DNA from: Plecoglossus altivelis
Taxonomy: Eukaryota > Chordata > Actinopteri > Osmeriformes > Plecoglossidae
Assembly: GCA_036571765.1 (NCBI GenBank)
Contig: BROE01000007.1
Location: 13,918,209 to 13,982,208 of the forward strand
DNA length: 64,000 nt
Direction: 5' to 3'
The notes under the pieces were generated by a model, which was given only the letters and a program-made list of their open reading frames with translations, was not told the origin of the DNA and did not search any database. Positions 1 to 13,000 of this stretch are shown here, in pieces. Both the position numbers and the translations under genes were made by a program. How positions within the stretch are numbered: position 1 is the first letter of the stretch; every line of letters starts with the position of its first letter.

Positions 1-28
1 GAGAAGATTTTAAGAGTTGTGCGTTTCA

Positions 29-540
29 TCCCTTCCTTCTTCCTCCCCCCTCTCCCACTCTCCTCCCTCCCTCACACGCCCGCACTCCCTCTTCCCTCAC
101 CGCATCCGCCCACAAGTACACTCCTCCTCCCTCACACCCGCCCACACTCCTCCTCTCTCACCCGCCCATCCTCCTCCTCACTACCCCGCACACTCCTCCT
201 CCCTCCTCATCCCCCAACTCCCCTCCCTCCGTCACCCCCCACTCCTCTCTCTCTCCCTCACACCCCCCCCTGCCTCCCTCATCCCCCACTACGTCCTCCT
301 CCGCTCACCCTCAACTCCCTCACTCACCCCCCACTCCTCCTCCCTCTTCCCCCTCTCCCCCTCACTTTAACTCCCCCCTCCTCCCCTACTCCCTCCTCAC
401 CTTCTCTCATCCTTCACTCCCCCTCACTCCTCCTCCTCACCCCTCACTCCCCTCTCACCCCAACACTCTCCTCCCCTCCAATCCTCCTCCCTCCCTCCCG
501 CCCACTCCTCCCTCTCCTCTCCTCCACCACACACACACAG
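29..540. repeat. Polypyrimidine (C/T) low-complexity tract
   Basis: About 510 bases almost entirely C and T on the + strand with irregular CTCCTCCCTCAC units. The overlapping Pro/Ser/Leu-rich ORFs are translation of this composition, not genes. On the KAT6B transcript strand it is polypurine. Confidence 0.9.
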
Positions 541-730
541 CAGGCCGCTCTTGAAAATTGCATTATTCATGTCAATTTGACATGAAAACCATTGGGTTTG
601 GGAGCGGCGTTACTTTCACACAAGAGCACTAAGAACGTAGAGGTAGGCATCAGTTTCCCTCTCTCTCCGTCACTACGTCAGATTTCAAACAAGACGAATG
701 ATTCTAGATCAGTAAAGATTCTACTGGCAA

Positions 731-905
731 AGGACAGAAAAGAAGGGGAGTTGATACAGGGGGAGGAAGGGGGGAGGGGGTTAGGGGAGAGAGAAGACAG
801 ATGTGTGTGTGTGTGGAGGAGGGGGGGAGGAGGGGTGCATATTGCGGGTGGTGGAGGAAGAGGAAGGGGGGGTGGCGTTATGTGGGTGTGTCGTGGGGGA
901 GGAAA
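731..905. repeat. G-rich/GT low-complexity tract
   Basis: GGGGAGG-type purine blocks interrupted by a GTGTGTGTG stretch at about 801-815; several runs of four or more G's could form G-quadruplexes on the + strand. Confidence 0.75.
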
Positions 906-1669
906 AATGCTCAACATATCCAGAGAAGCAGCTGGAAGTCACTGCTCACGAGAGGCTGTACTTAGCAGAGATAATGAACAGGGGAAAAAAGCAGGAATAC
1001 TAAAAAGGTATCTGTGTGTAATTAGTTTTATAGCAGTCCTGTCAAGGGTCATCCATTATAAGCAGCATGAAATTAATTAATGCCTTTTAATGTGCACCCA
1101 CTACCAGGAAACAAATAAGCCAATCTAATCACCAAACACTGAATAAATAATATTCCAGTGATTAGGACTATATTCATTACTAAAGCTGGGGCAACGGGCC
1201 AATGATAACGAGCTCATACAGAAACAATGAGAAATATGAAAATGCTGACTCCAGAAAGACATGTTGTTCACACATGTTTTACCATAAGTACCCTAAAACA
1301 AGAGCAACACCAGGTCCCAGATGTAATGATTAGGAAAGCTGCATGTCTAAAACAGGTGCTAAAGAGCCAACGTCTCGCTGCGATACCTGAGGCAGAACCG
1401 TCTGACGTCGTCCAATAAAAGCAAGAGAATCTAAATCTAAACAACTTCCACTTCCAAAGCCCACGTTTTCCAATAAAGTCCTCAAAGCGTTCAGATCTCA
1501 GCTGCGTTCAATCTCCCTTAATCCTCTGCTTTGTTATCAGCGCCCTCTCAGTATCGCCTCTCACGTCTGAGTCTCAATGGCTCTCAAAGTGAACAGGAAA
1601 TCAAAACACTCCATTACAGCTCCCTCTCCTCCTCACTCGCTGCTGCTTCATCCTCTCCCTCGTGTTGAA

Positions 1670-1985
1670 ACACACGTGCACATACACACTAATACACATC
1701 GTTCAACACACAGTTGTAAGCGCAACCGCACACACACGCGCCGACCACACACGCGCGCGGCACGACGCATCTAAGCGCACCAGATATATGCATGGCAAAC
1801 ACACACATGATGCGCACGAGTACACCATATGCTGCTACTATACACACAGATATATGCGCAACAGCCACATTAACGCGCACCCACGACACATTACGCACGA
1901 CATTACCAACACACATATGCGTCACAAACAGACCAATGCGCACACACACACACATATGCGCACACACACACATATGCACACAACC
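1670..1985. repeat. Degenerate CA-rich tract
   Basis: ACACAC blocks interspersed with CGCAC and ATATGCGCAC variants; His/Thr-rich ORFs here are composition artefacts. Confidence 0.85.
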
Positions 1986-2474
1986 TTTCAGAGAGAAACC
2001 CCTTGAACTAATAAAAGGACAAGGACAAAACTGGCCCAAATCCACTACCCAAACACTGAGACACACTCAAGGCAGCAGTTGTTATCATAAGTAGACCACA
2101 AGGCCTGAAATATTAAATGTGTTGCATTTTGCAGGACTTTAAACATTCAAACCAATTTCGACCCAAATACCTCATCAGAATTCAGAAGGGGAGGCATTTG
2201 AATGAACAAGACCCCTTGGGGCACTGGCCAATACTCAGAGTTATCAAATATTAACGTATGCAGAAAGAACTTAATGCCCCTTCAGTCCTGATCAAATGTG
2301 ATTACTTATGTATTTACATAGCCTTGATTCTCCCATTTAAGTGACTTATAACTGAATCGAACGTGTTCCCAACAATAACAGGAAAAATCAGCCCCTTCAA
2401 ACTGATTCGATTTCAATTGTAAAAGATCAAGTAAGCGTTCGGTCTTACGTTCTTAAACGCGTTAAAGAACTTAC

Positions 2475-2568
2475 TGAAATCAATGAGAAACCTTCCGAAT
2501 CCTTGCCTTTGGTACTGAGGCATGATCATTATGCAGGAGACATTGTACTTCTGCTGGCAAAGCTTTTC
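2475..2568 (-). CDS. kat6b: KAT6B coding exon 11: acetyl-CoA binding motif (last exon in window)
   Basis: Encodes EKLCQQKYNVSCIMIMPQYQ then RQGFGRFLIDF. The catalytic-site Cys (VSCIMIMP) and the acetyl-CoA pyrophosphate loop QxxGFG (QRQGFGRF) are intact. Acceptor CCCTCAG|GAAAAG (phase 0), donor GATTTCA|GTAAGT (phase 1). The next exon should start with the rest of a Ser codon followed by YLLSRREGQ and carry the catalytic Glu; I see no such sequence in 1-2474, so it lies to the left of the window. Confidence 0.95.
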
Positions 2569-2761
2569 CTGAGGGAAGGAGAAACAGATCAAGTATGTCA
2601 GAGCTCTGCTGAAGCTGGCAATTTATTGTGCACCGCGCACTTGTTTGGTTAGAAAACACTCACGCACGAGCACGCACGACGCACAGTCTACAACACATAC
2701 ACCGCCATGCACAGTCACACACACAACACAGCACAACACGCCCGCACTACTCTCACACTAC

Positions 2762-2804
<43 letters not shown>

Positions 2805-5800
2805 CTAAGATTGTGCTAAGCATTCATTAAACTATCAATCCCTGGTGAACACATTTTGAAGACAAATATAGGACAGGCAGTTTCACTGCACAGTCGATTA
2901 AAATACTGAATCAAACATCTCAGAAATTGACCACAGTTGTTTTTCCAATAGATCATTCTTGGCCGCGTTACCTTGGAGAAGTAGCCCACAAGATGACAGC
3001 CTTTCTCATCGTTCTTTGTGAGGATGTAGAAAAGAAAAGGCTCTACATCATAATAAAGGGTTTTGTGATCCAGAAAAAGCTTCGCCAACAGGCAGAGGTT
3101 TTGGCAGAACAGTTTGCTGATATTTCCATCAACCTAAACGCGGAACAGAAAGAGCAAAAGGACATTGTTTAAACCGTTGGACTGTTCAAACCTTTCTCAT
3201 CCCCTTCCTTCCCCACATCCTGGTTCAGCTGAACCTCATACAGTTATTGCTTTATTGCTGTAAAGAGCTGCTGACCTCGAACACGGAGAGGTCATCCTTT
3301 CGGTAGATCTCATTGGCTGGCGGGTGAAACCAGCCGCACTTCCTGGCATGTCTCTGGAGGATGTTCCTGCTTCTCATGTACTTCAGGCAGAACTCGCACA
3401 GATAAAGCTTTTGCAATCTGTCACGGACCCAAGACAAGAGGGAGCAAAATATTGAATTTCAACGCATCACTCACCACTCTGTAAACAGTTAAGAGTCGAG
3501 CGGGGGGGAAGACAGAATGAATAAGAGGAGTGGAAGAGGTTGGAGGGGGAGGTGTTATACCTTGAGTATTCTGGTGGGTAAGGCGAAGAATACCACGTTT
3601 GAATCTCAAAGGTTCCGAACTCAATGACGGCGGGGTGCCTTCCGGAATCGTGGGTCATCAACGTTCCGGTTCTCTGTGGATCAGAGAGGAACAACAAGAG
3701 AACATCAAAGACAGAGTCAAACCACAAACGGTTCCGCTTTTCAGCCATCATTCGTAAACACAACATGATCGTTCGTAAACATGAAAGTCCTTTCACAACT
3801 TGATTAAAACAAATATCTGTTTCTGAGGTTGTGTTTCACCTGCATGTACGATGTGTGTGTGTGTGTGTGTGGATCAGGTGAGAGTTCAGGAAAGTCAAAA
3901 GGGTGAAATAGGAGAGGCAGGCAGGGTCATGTCTTCCTACCTGGTTGGAGAGCTCCTGTACACGCTGAAACATCTCCACGTCCTCCTGCGTGACGTGGTC
4001 CCTCGCCACAGCCGCCACGCCCGCCACGCCTGCCTGGGTCTCCTTCTTCACGCGCGGCTCTCCTTCGCAGCCTATCAGAGCGAACACACGAGAGCACATC
4101 AGAGGACCGCCACTCCAGGGGGTTCCAGAATCTCTGTCTCAAACAAACCAGGCAGGAGAACTCACTCTAATTCATTTGGTTTCACTGCTGCGCTTACGCC
4201 CTATGCAGTCTATTGTTACTCTGCTTTTCTCAGTCTGTTTCAGACCGTGCCTCTAAGGAATACCATAATGTATGTATCATCTCTGCATGTTTTCATGAAA
4301 ATCCCTAATGTAATGGAGTGAAACTAAATCACTCTAATTGCGTAACCACTTTCATGTGCTTAGTCATCCAACCAAGACAGTTTCTCATGAATTAAAAAGC
4401 GAACGCGGTAACAGCTAGTAGACGATGAGAAGCGATGATGTTGGAAGGCAAGCAGCAGCTTAACAACACTCACATCTAGACACTAGTTACCATAGATACC
4501 ACAGGTGGAAATGACTGTACATTAAAAAAACGTGGCGTGGAAATACATCACACCGAGTGGTCACCTTCTGACAGCTTGTCATTTGTTTACAGCCTTTTAA
4601 AAATCAATATTCTTTCATCCAAGTTTTCTTAACTCAGTTCATTGGAAGGTAAAACTGTGAATGTTACTGGAATATTAAGGTAAACTTTGATTAAGCTTGT
4701 ATGAGGGTCACACTGAGTGGTGTGTGTGTGTGTGTGCGTGTCCACCGGAGGTGCAGTAGAATGGGGACACTGTTGGAAAGAGGATGGGATGGGAGGAGGA
4801 GTATTGATGCGACTACAGTCAACTACTAGGCAGCGAGCACAATGGGCGCATTACTGTGGGAGGGTTGAGGACACAGCGGGAGGAGCATGAGAGTTAGTGG
4901 GCCATGCAGTATGACAAGCCGGCGGCCAGGGATGGGAACCGTTTGGATCACGCAGCCAAGTCAAACGCAACCAAATCCAGTTGAAACAAAACAACGAAAA
5001 CTCAAATGAATCAAAACAGGTGGTAGAATATTAGTAAGTAACTGTTAAAATGCTGTCAAAGCCGAGTGCCAAAATGCGATTCTATTTGTTTAAATATTAA
5101 CAAAAAGAAAAAAAAAGAAGAGGAAAAACAACAAACAAAAAGAGACATTAGCTCAAGGATGGAAGGAAATAAGTGCCAGCATCAAGCTTTGGCTTCAAAA
5201 AAACCCCTAAAAGGTTCAAAACCTTTGGAGACGCACATTTTGGTGGGAGCTGGGAGCCTTTGCTTACCATCATTGTGCTCTGGCTTAAGTCTTCCTTCTG
5301 CCAAGTCACCCTTTCTTGGCAAGGGGCCCCCCTTCTGAGGGGTCACTTTATATCTTAGTCTGCCTAGCGTCCTGTGCTTTTTATAAAAGGGGTTACGCCT
5401 AAACTGACTGACCACCTTAAAGGGCCGTCCTGGGGGCCGTCCGGGCCCTGCGGCCGAGGACTGGGGCCACCGTCTACTTTTAAGCTCTTTCATCCCAAGG
5501 TGCTGAGGGCAGGGTTTGGACCCGCAGGAGGAGACCTGCTTACGGTGCATGCGCTTAGGCGGGGCGTAGCATGGCAGTCCCTTTTTCCGCGATTGTCCCT
5601 GAGTAGTAAAGATATGCGAGAGTCCGTCAAACAGTCCCTTAAGTTGGTTGTTACTGGAGATGCTACCCAGGGAGACAATACTTGAGAAGCTGGAAGAGCT
5701 CAGAGGAGAGTTAGCGGAGGTGATGGACACCTGGGATGGGGGACTTTGTCCAGGCAACGTAGGAGGGGGCGGCGACGCACAGGGGGGCGAGGCTAGCTTT

Positions 5801-7041
5801 TGAGTGGCGTCTGTAGCCAAGGCAACCGACTGGGACGGTCTGGGGGTTTGGGGAGGGTCCCTAGAGCGAGGCTGTTTGGAAAGGTGCGAGGCTCCTCCTC
5901 GCGACCTGCGGCCCACGGGGGAAGGGGTAAAGAATTTGGAAAGCCCGTCAATGAGCCCTTTGGTTTTCTTGTTAACAGTGAGGGTGGCTGGGGTGGAGGT
6001 GGGCGTGAGGGGAGGGGTGGGGGTGGGGGTGGAGGTGGTGAATTGGGTGGTGTCACCCGCCAAACAGGGGTCTGCAACAGCCAATCTGTCTCGGACGTCC
6101 TTCACAGATGCAGCATGACCAGATGAAGGTGTGGAACAGACGGTAATCTTTTGACCCCTACCAGGTGACCCCCTTCCTCCCAGTGCTATCATGGAGTCAT
6201 CACCACTGCTTACAGATCTGGTGAGGGGAGAGGAGACAAGACAGTTAGAGCGTGGCCTCTTAAGCATTTCACACGTTTGGTTTGTTCTGGGAAACAACCT
6301 TGTTATTAATATCATCTGTAATACTCGATATAGCTCCAGCTAATAGATACCTGCCGTACTTTGTGTAGGCTGGGTAGATTGTGTGGGAAGATGGGGGGGG
6401 GTTTACAAATTGTTCAGTACTCTAAAATAACAAACCAACGACCTCAACTATCGTTTGATAAAAGGTAGGAAAAGACGACCGCTTAAACGTCTTTTTGACA
6501 AACTTACATTCTTTGTTTGAGCTTATTTCTGGGCCTCCCCGGTGACTTTGAATATCGCCGTTTGATCTGATCAGCTTTCCTCTGTAGCAGCTTCATCCCG
6601 TTCTCCTTCAGTCTGCAGACCTGGCACGCCCACGTTCCTGGATGGCGTCCAGACACACAGAACNGGGGGGGGGGGGGGGGGCGAACCGGAGACAGCAACC
6701 CACAGCTACTCTCAAAGACAATCAATTACTCAGCACAAAAGGGAAAGAAATCCATAAGTAAAACGCATCAGGTCAATTCGCCGTCCGCTGAAATAGACTT
6801 GGTGTCAGCTTGTTTTGAGCAGTGCTATGCGACTTGTGTGAATTGTCTGCCAAATGTCCTACAACGTGGGCCATCATTACAAGCGTAGCTGTAGGCCCTG
6901 GTACTGGAATCCAGAGATAGCAAATCTCCCATGGGACACTGGGAATCATTTGATATGCATGCAAAGCTCCTAATAAGCATTGCTGCTTCACAGTGTTGAG
7001 TGACAGCCCCAAAAGGCCTAGCAAGAAAGGAAAATGCTTTG

Positions 7042-7094
<53 letters not shown>

Positions 7095-10000
7095 AAAAGA
7101 GGAAGAGAGAAAGAGAGAGAGAAAAAGAGAGAGAGTGAAATAGAGGAAGAGAGAAAGAGAGAAGGAAGGGAGGAGAGAGAGAAAAAGAGGAAGAGAGGAA
7201 GAGGGAGAGAGAAATAGAGGAAGAGAGAAAGAGGGAGTGAGAAAGAGAGAGACATAGAGGAAGAGAGAATGAGAAAGGAGAGAGGGAGGAGAGAGAGAAA
7301 AAGAGGAAGAGAGAGAGAAAAAAGGAAGAGAGGGAGAGAAAATGAAAGAAAGAGGGGGAAGGGGAGAAAGAGAGGAAAAGGAAGAGAGAAAGAGAGAAAG
7401 AGAGAAAGAGAGAGAGGAGACCGGGAGCTAGAGGAAACGTCCAACCTTTTGGCATTCTGGAAAGCGGTGGGTCACAGCACTCCATGTGAAAACCCCGATC
7501 ACACGAATCGCAGAACAGCATCTCATCCTGGAAGGGAACAGGAGGTATGCGTGAGGGGCATCCCTGCTGCACAGAAGTAGCACCTTCTGTCGTGGCAGGC
7601 TAAAGGAGGACATGTTCAATTGTTCGCAGGGAAAGCTCGCAAAATATGACAGGAAGGGAATGGTTTCCCTAAAGCTGTACAAAGACAGCACATTGCTGGA
7701 GTAAAAGGGCTGTGGGAGACCTGCCTGCCATGTGTATCCACAGAGGATACATCAGTTGCTTTCAGAAAACGTCATTTTCAAAATTCCCTCTACGTACGTG
7801 TGCATTTCTACATTTCGTTCTTGTCACATGGGTTGAAACAAAGACAGTACTTACGGCGTTTTTCCCCTGTATTCGACAGGAGCTACAGGTTTTGCATTCT
7901 ATACATTGCCATCGCAACCTCTTCACGTTTGTGCTCAATTCCAGGGAGAACTTCAGACAGGATGGGTGCCCTTTAGGAAGTAATTAAAGATCCAGTATCA
8001 GTTTCACTGAGCAGCAGATATGACCTTCCCTTTCTGTTCACATAAGAAGGTTAAATATTAACATACTGCCTCATCAACAATGTTGAGCGTGTGTCCAGCA
8101 CTAGTTTCCACCAACCCCCTCCTTCACCTAACACACACACACACCCCCCCACACCCCACACACACCCCCCTCCCTAGAACCCACCCCCTTCTCCAACACA
8201 TTGCTGTGGCTAAAAACAGTATGATCAAACATCTGAGCTGCTAATTAAAGATAATTTGATCTTAATGAGGCAGAAACGGTAGCAGCACTCAGTCTAATGG
8301 AAGCCGATCCGTGAAAGTCATGCGAAAGCTCGCCTTCTCCCTGCTCCCGGTCCCACCCCGCTCTCGCTCATGGTTGTAAAACAGCTGTTTTACAGTGAGA
8401 GCACAATTTGTGTACACTACTAGCGGTTAATGAAAACCACCTCAACGCTACTTAGTCAAATTTGAGCTATAAAAATGTCACAGGGAGAACAATTCCTTAC
8501 GGCATTTAAAATAATTGTTCAACACAAACGACTCTTTAGGAGAGGTAATTTTATGGAGGGTTAGCAATTTTGTCTGGAACAAAAGAACTGTGGAGGAAAA
8601 TGCCACCAATCTGCAGTTAGCAAATGGCTGATCTTTGATCCTCTCTCGTCTCTGTAGCTGGCAGGAAGGCAGAGGAGTATGCTTTCTCAGAGCAACCGGA
8701 CTGACTTGAGGGGATTTCAAATTCTAATGGGCACTTAAAGTCAATTCTGCTTGTCCAAAGTACATCATGGCTTGTTAGCCATTTTGATCTCCGAGTATCC
8801 AATTTCAACACTGTCCTTCCAATAAACCATTCAAGAAAAGAGATGAGTTTCACTCAAAGAGCAAAAAACATACTAGAAGCCTGGCGAAGCAGACTATGGC
8901 AGAACGGTGCATGCTCCATACATGCTCCATGCATGCTCCATGCCTGCTCCATAACATTTTACGCAGGGTGTCACTACGATCACCAGCGTGATCGCCCAGA
9001 CGATCGCCCAGACAATCGCCCAGACGATCGCCCAGACAATCGCCCAGACGATCGCGATCAACCACGCTATCAATCGATGGCATGCTGGCCTCAGATGAAC
9101 TTCCAAAGTGACTTTCTTCTCTAAAAGGCCAGAGAGGAGTAACTTAAGGTCTATTTAAATAACATCAACAGTGAACTTTCTTCTGACACCTATCATCTCG
9201 TATGACACCTATTACGTCATGTCCCGAAAATGGTCCCAAATATAATAAGATTTAAGAGAACAATAGCTTACAAAACTGTAACTATGACACCGGTCAGTCC
9301 GATATTCCAAAAAGAATTCAAGATAGTTCTAAATTCTGGAGCATTCAGCTCCAGAATTTCCTTGTTCTCTATGTGGAAACTCAGATCCACTTCACAAAGA
9401 CACACAACACACAGGAAGAAGAATGTATGCTCTCTATTTAGAGCTTCAAATCGTCTGGAGAGACTTGAGGGTGGCCTTAACCTTTTGTATTGGGTTCCTC
9501 ATTTCATAACTTGACATCAATGTCAAGGAGTCAAAAGGGCCCGACTCAGTGTTCTATTGAAAATGATGAAACACCTTTAGCGTATGAGGAGGAAATAATT
9601 GCGCAAAACATCCTTTTCATGTGAAGGGCTGCGCTCCTCTGAAACACTTGATCTGTCATCTGTTTACTATAGAAACCGTCATGAGATATAGTGTGGGTGT
9701 CGAAACGTCCCTCTGCTACTTTGCTACTCCAGCACCTTGTCCTCAGTTGCATTAGAGAAGAGCTGAGGGGAAAAGCACGCCGGAAGAATCCAAGAGAAGC
9801 GGCGGGGGGGCGTGTTTATTTTTTGCTAAATCCCTTCAGGACCTTGTTTCTGTGTCCACACAGTCCGCAACCTTGCTCCGCACATTGTTCCAGAGGGCTG
9901 AGTCCACGAGGACTGAGAGTCCAAGAGGACGGACAGTTCATGAGGACCGCGTGTCCACGAGGACCGCGTGTCCACGAGGACCGCGTGTCCAAGAGGACCG

Positions 10001-13000
10001 CGAGGACCGCAAGTCCACGAGGACCGCGTGTCCACGAGGACCGAGAGTCCACGAGGACCGCGAGTCCACGAGGACCGCGAGTCCACGAGGACCGAGAGTC
10101 CACGAGGACCGCGAGTCATAGAGGACCGCGAGTCATAGAGGACCGCGAGTCATAGAGGACCGCGTGTCCACGAGGACTTCCCTCCACTCTGTGTCAAGTG
10201 ACCAGTCACTCCAGGTAACTTACCACTGCTTCCACAGTCTGCGCAGGACAGCAGCTCCTCTGGCGTCTTGTCCCGATTCGACTCTTTCGTCCCCAAACAG
10301 AAACTGCATATTGGGATTGGGTCAGCTCGTAGCTGGGGAGAAACAGAAATAGAAGGAGTTTTAGGATCACGGAGAGAGACAGACACTAACCACACTGTTG
10401 GGGTCTGCTTGCACATGTGTGTATGGAGGGCGATTCATCAGAAGGTCACTTCCTGTTTGTTAACCTCTGTTTGGATGTCATCGAGGCAAGCTTTTATAGA
10501 AACCGATGGAAAACATTCCCAAACCAGAATGGAACTGAATTCAAGAAATAAAAACCTACTTCTAGCCCCCAAACCTAATCCATTCCGGACATCTGTTCAT
10601 AAACACCAAGAGAAATAAGCAACACTTCCTGGCAAGAGTGGTACTGCACCCTGCGACTCCAGCTTTATCCAAGTCAAAATCTAAAAGGGTATGTGATGAT
10701 TACAGTTTAAGGGCTTAATCCCATTCAAAAAGCTTACACTGCAGTTTGAAAGGATTAACCAGCATGTAATCAAATTACCTCAATAATAAAACATGTTCTC
10801 ATTGTCGCTGAAATGATTCAGATCCATTGTAGGCGCTGAACGTCTCCGAACAAACAATCACTTTAGGGCTTAAAATTAAGTTCAAAAGTAGTCGGAAAAT
10901 GTGAGCTTGTGGTTTAAGAGGATTTCCCATTGATGACACAGCGCGGGTAAAGAGACTTCTCAACATGTTACAGATTGGGGCATCACCAGAGCTTTGATGT
11001 ACAGTATTTCAATTCAGTTTATAAAAACGTGGTATCATTTTCATCATTCTACTGCTGACCATATGTTAGCAATGAAACAAAACGGTTCACTGTTATCAAA
11101 CTGTCTTTGCTTTCAGCTGGGCCCAAACTGTTTTTAATCAACCACCTTAAAAACAATAATATAGCCACACACAGGCCTCTGGAGTTGCATCAAGCAATTT
11201 GCCATGTTCTCTCTAAGGAGGTTCTTAACGGAAAATAACACTCACAGGGTGAGTCCATAAATAACCCGCTTCATCAAGGGTTTACACACAAACGCCTGAT
11301 CAATTGACTGGGGCTTTGAAGAGTGCTCGGGGAATGCCAATAATTAGTTTCCCTTTACTACCAGGCACATCAGCATCACCACCTAAAAACGTGCGTTTGA
11401 GCCACTGAACTCCATCTTGACTTCTCCGTGACCCCCAGAAGTGATCTGGAGGGTGTGTGTGGGGGGGAGAGTGTGGGGGGGAGAGTGCTGGGGGGAGGTT
11501 GTGCGGGGGGAGAGTGTGGGGAGTTAGTGGGCGGGGAGGATGGGGGGGTGTGTAGGCATAGTACCTGGCTAGTCACTGCGGCAACCTGCTTCGCTGTCAA
11601 AATAAAACAAGGGAAACACTAAGAATCTGGTTATTGTTCTTGGCCGTTGTACCAATTGATTAATGCGGTTGGAGTAAGGAAGTTTACAGCTTTATCAATG
11701 ATTACCTCATTTTCGCTACCCACCAGGTCAATACCAGAGTGCCAGGGCTCACGTCAAGGGCTGATTGCTGTTCACGCAGCCTTGAAGTAGCTAAGACCCA
11801 TTAAATAAGCAAGTGGCAGGCCAGACTGATGCCCGTTTCAAACCTGTAGCTAGCATCTCTTCTCCCTGGTTAGCAGCTCGTCAGCTGTGTGTACACGTCA
11901 CCCATTCACAAGGGTAGATTGTCAGGGTGTTTTTTTTTGGTAGGGTTTCCTGCAGGATAAGTGTTCTAGTAATAAATGCCTTGAAAGCCACTTAAGAGAA
12001 GATGAATGGTGGACTGAAGTATTCTTTAGTACTACAGCATAAGGTATCCACTCAAACTACAGACTGGATGTAGGTCTTTCAAAACATGTCATCCGTACCA
12101 CTACCACTGTCTTATATATAGACCTAAGATATTATAGGCCATAGATATTTATAGACCATAGATATTTATTAAGCATCATGGTATATATATAAATACAGAC
12201 CCGTCTAAAAACACACACCATACACACACACACCATGAGTCTAACATTCAAGTGTAGGCTTGTATTGTTTTTATTTTGGTTCCTGATCTACTAAAGTCCA
12301 TTGTATCCACCACACTGGTTCTCCATTTCACTCTGTTCTATCCTCCAGAATGGCACTCAATCTGATTTGGATTCCACCTAAAAGATCAGGGTCTTAGACA
12401 AAATACACCTGCAGTGATGCTGGGATAACTGGCCGCCACAAGCCAACGTTACGATAAGTTAGCGGTCAGACTGTATGAAAGGGGAAGTCTTTTGTAAAAT
12501 ACAGACTTTGCTCTAGTAAAATACACCCTAGCCTGTATTTACTTAGAGCAATGAGGTCATGATCAACAGGACTTCCTGCTGAGCTTTCAGCAGGACTAGA
12601 GTATATGAATCACGCAGGTCTGTGAGGCTACACTGATGAACCTTAAGTAACCACATCGCTTCGCTGGTTGAGTATTTGCAGACTGGGCTTGGACAGATCT
12701 CTGTTGATATGCATTACAAGAAGTTTACTGCTAAATAGCCGGTTTACACATTATTATCCATTTAATGTCTTGTACCCTTTCTTCTTCTTTTTGCTTTCTA
12801 ATCTTTCCCTTCTTCACGCTTAGTAAAAAAAAAACTAAAAACAGATTACTTGTAGTTCATGGGTTATTCAAATATTTCTTTCTAGGGTGTTGCCAGCTAT
12901 GATTTGCCTCCACTGAAAGAAATCTGTAACATTAAGAAACAAGTCAGTCACCCACCAACAAAACAAGATGGCACTGATCAGGGGGGTCCGTATTAACTAC

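Larger units (their letters stand above)
1..2474. other. KAT6B intron (left edge), repeats only
   Basis: Contains a C/T tract (29-540), a G/GT-rich purine tract (731-905), a CA-rich tract (1670-1985) and otherwise AT-balanced unique sequence. None of the KAT6B exons expected downstream of exon 11 could be read on the minus strand, so this is interpreted as intron. Confidence 0.7.
7971..10223. other. KAT6B intron 2, repeats but no gene
   Basis: Holds a C/CA patch (8130-8180), a short CATGCTCCAT repeat (8909-8952), a 12-bp repeat (8990-9059) and the 15-bp minisatellite (9901-10178). The remainder is unique noncoding sequence. Confidence 0.8.
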
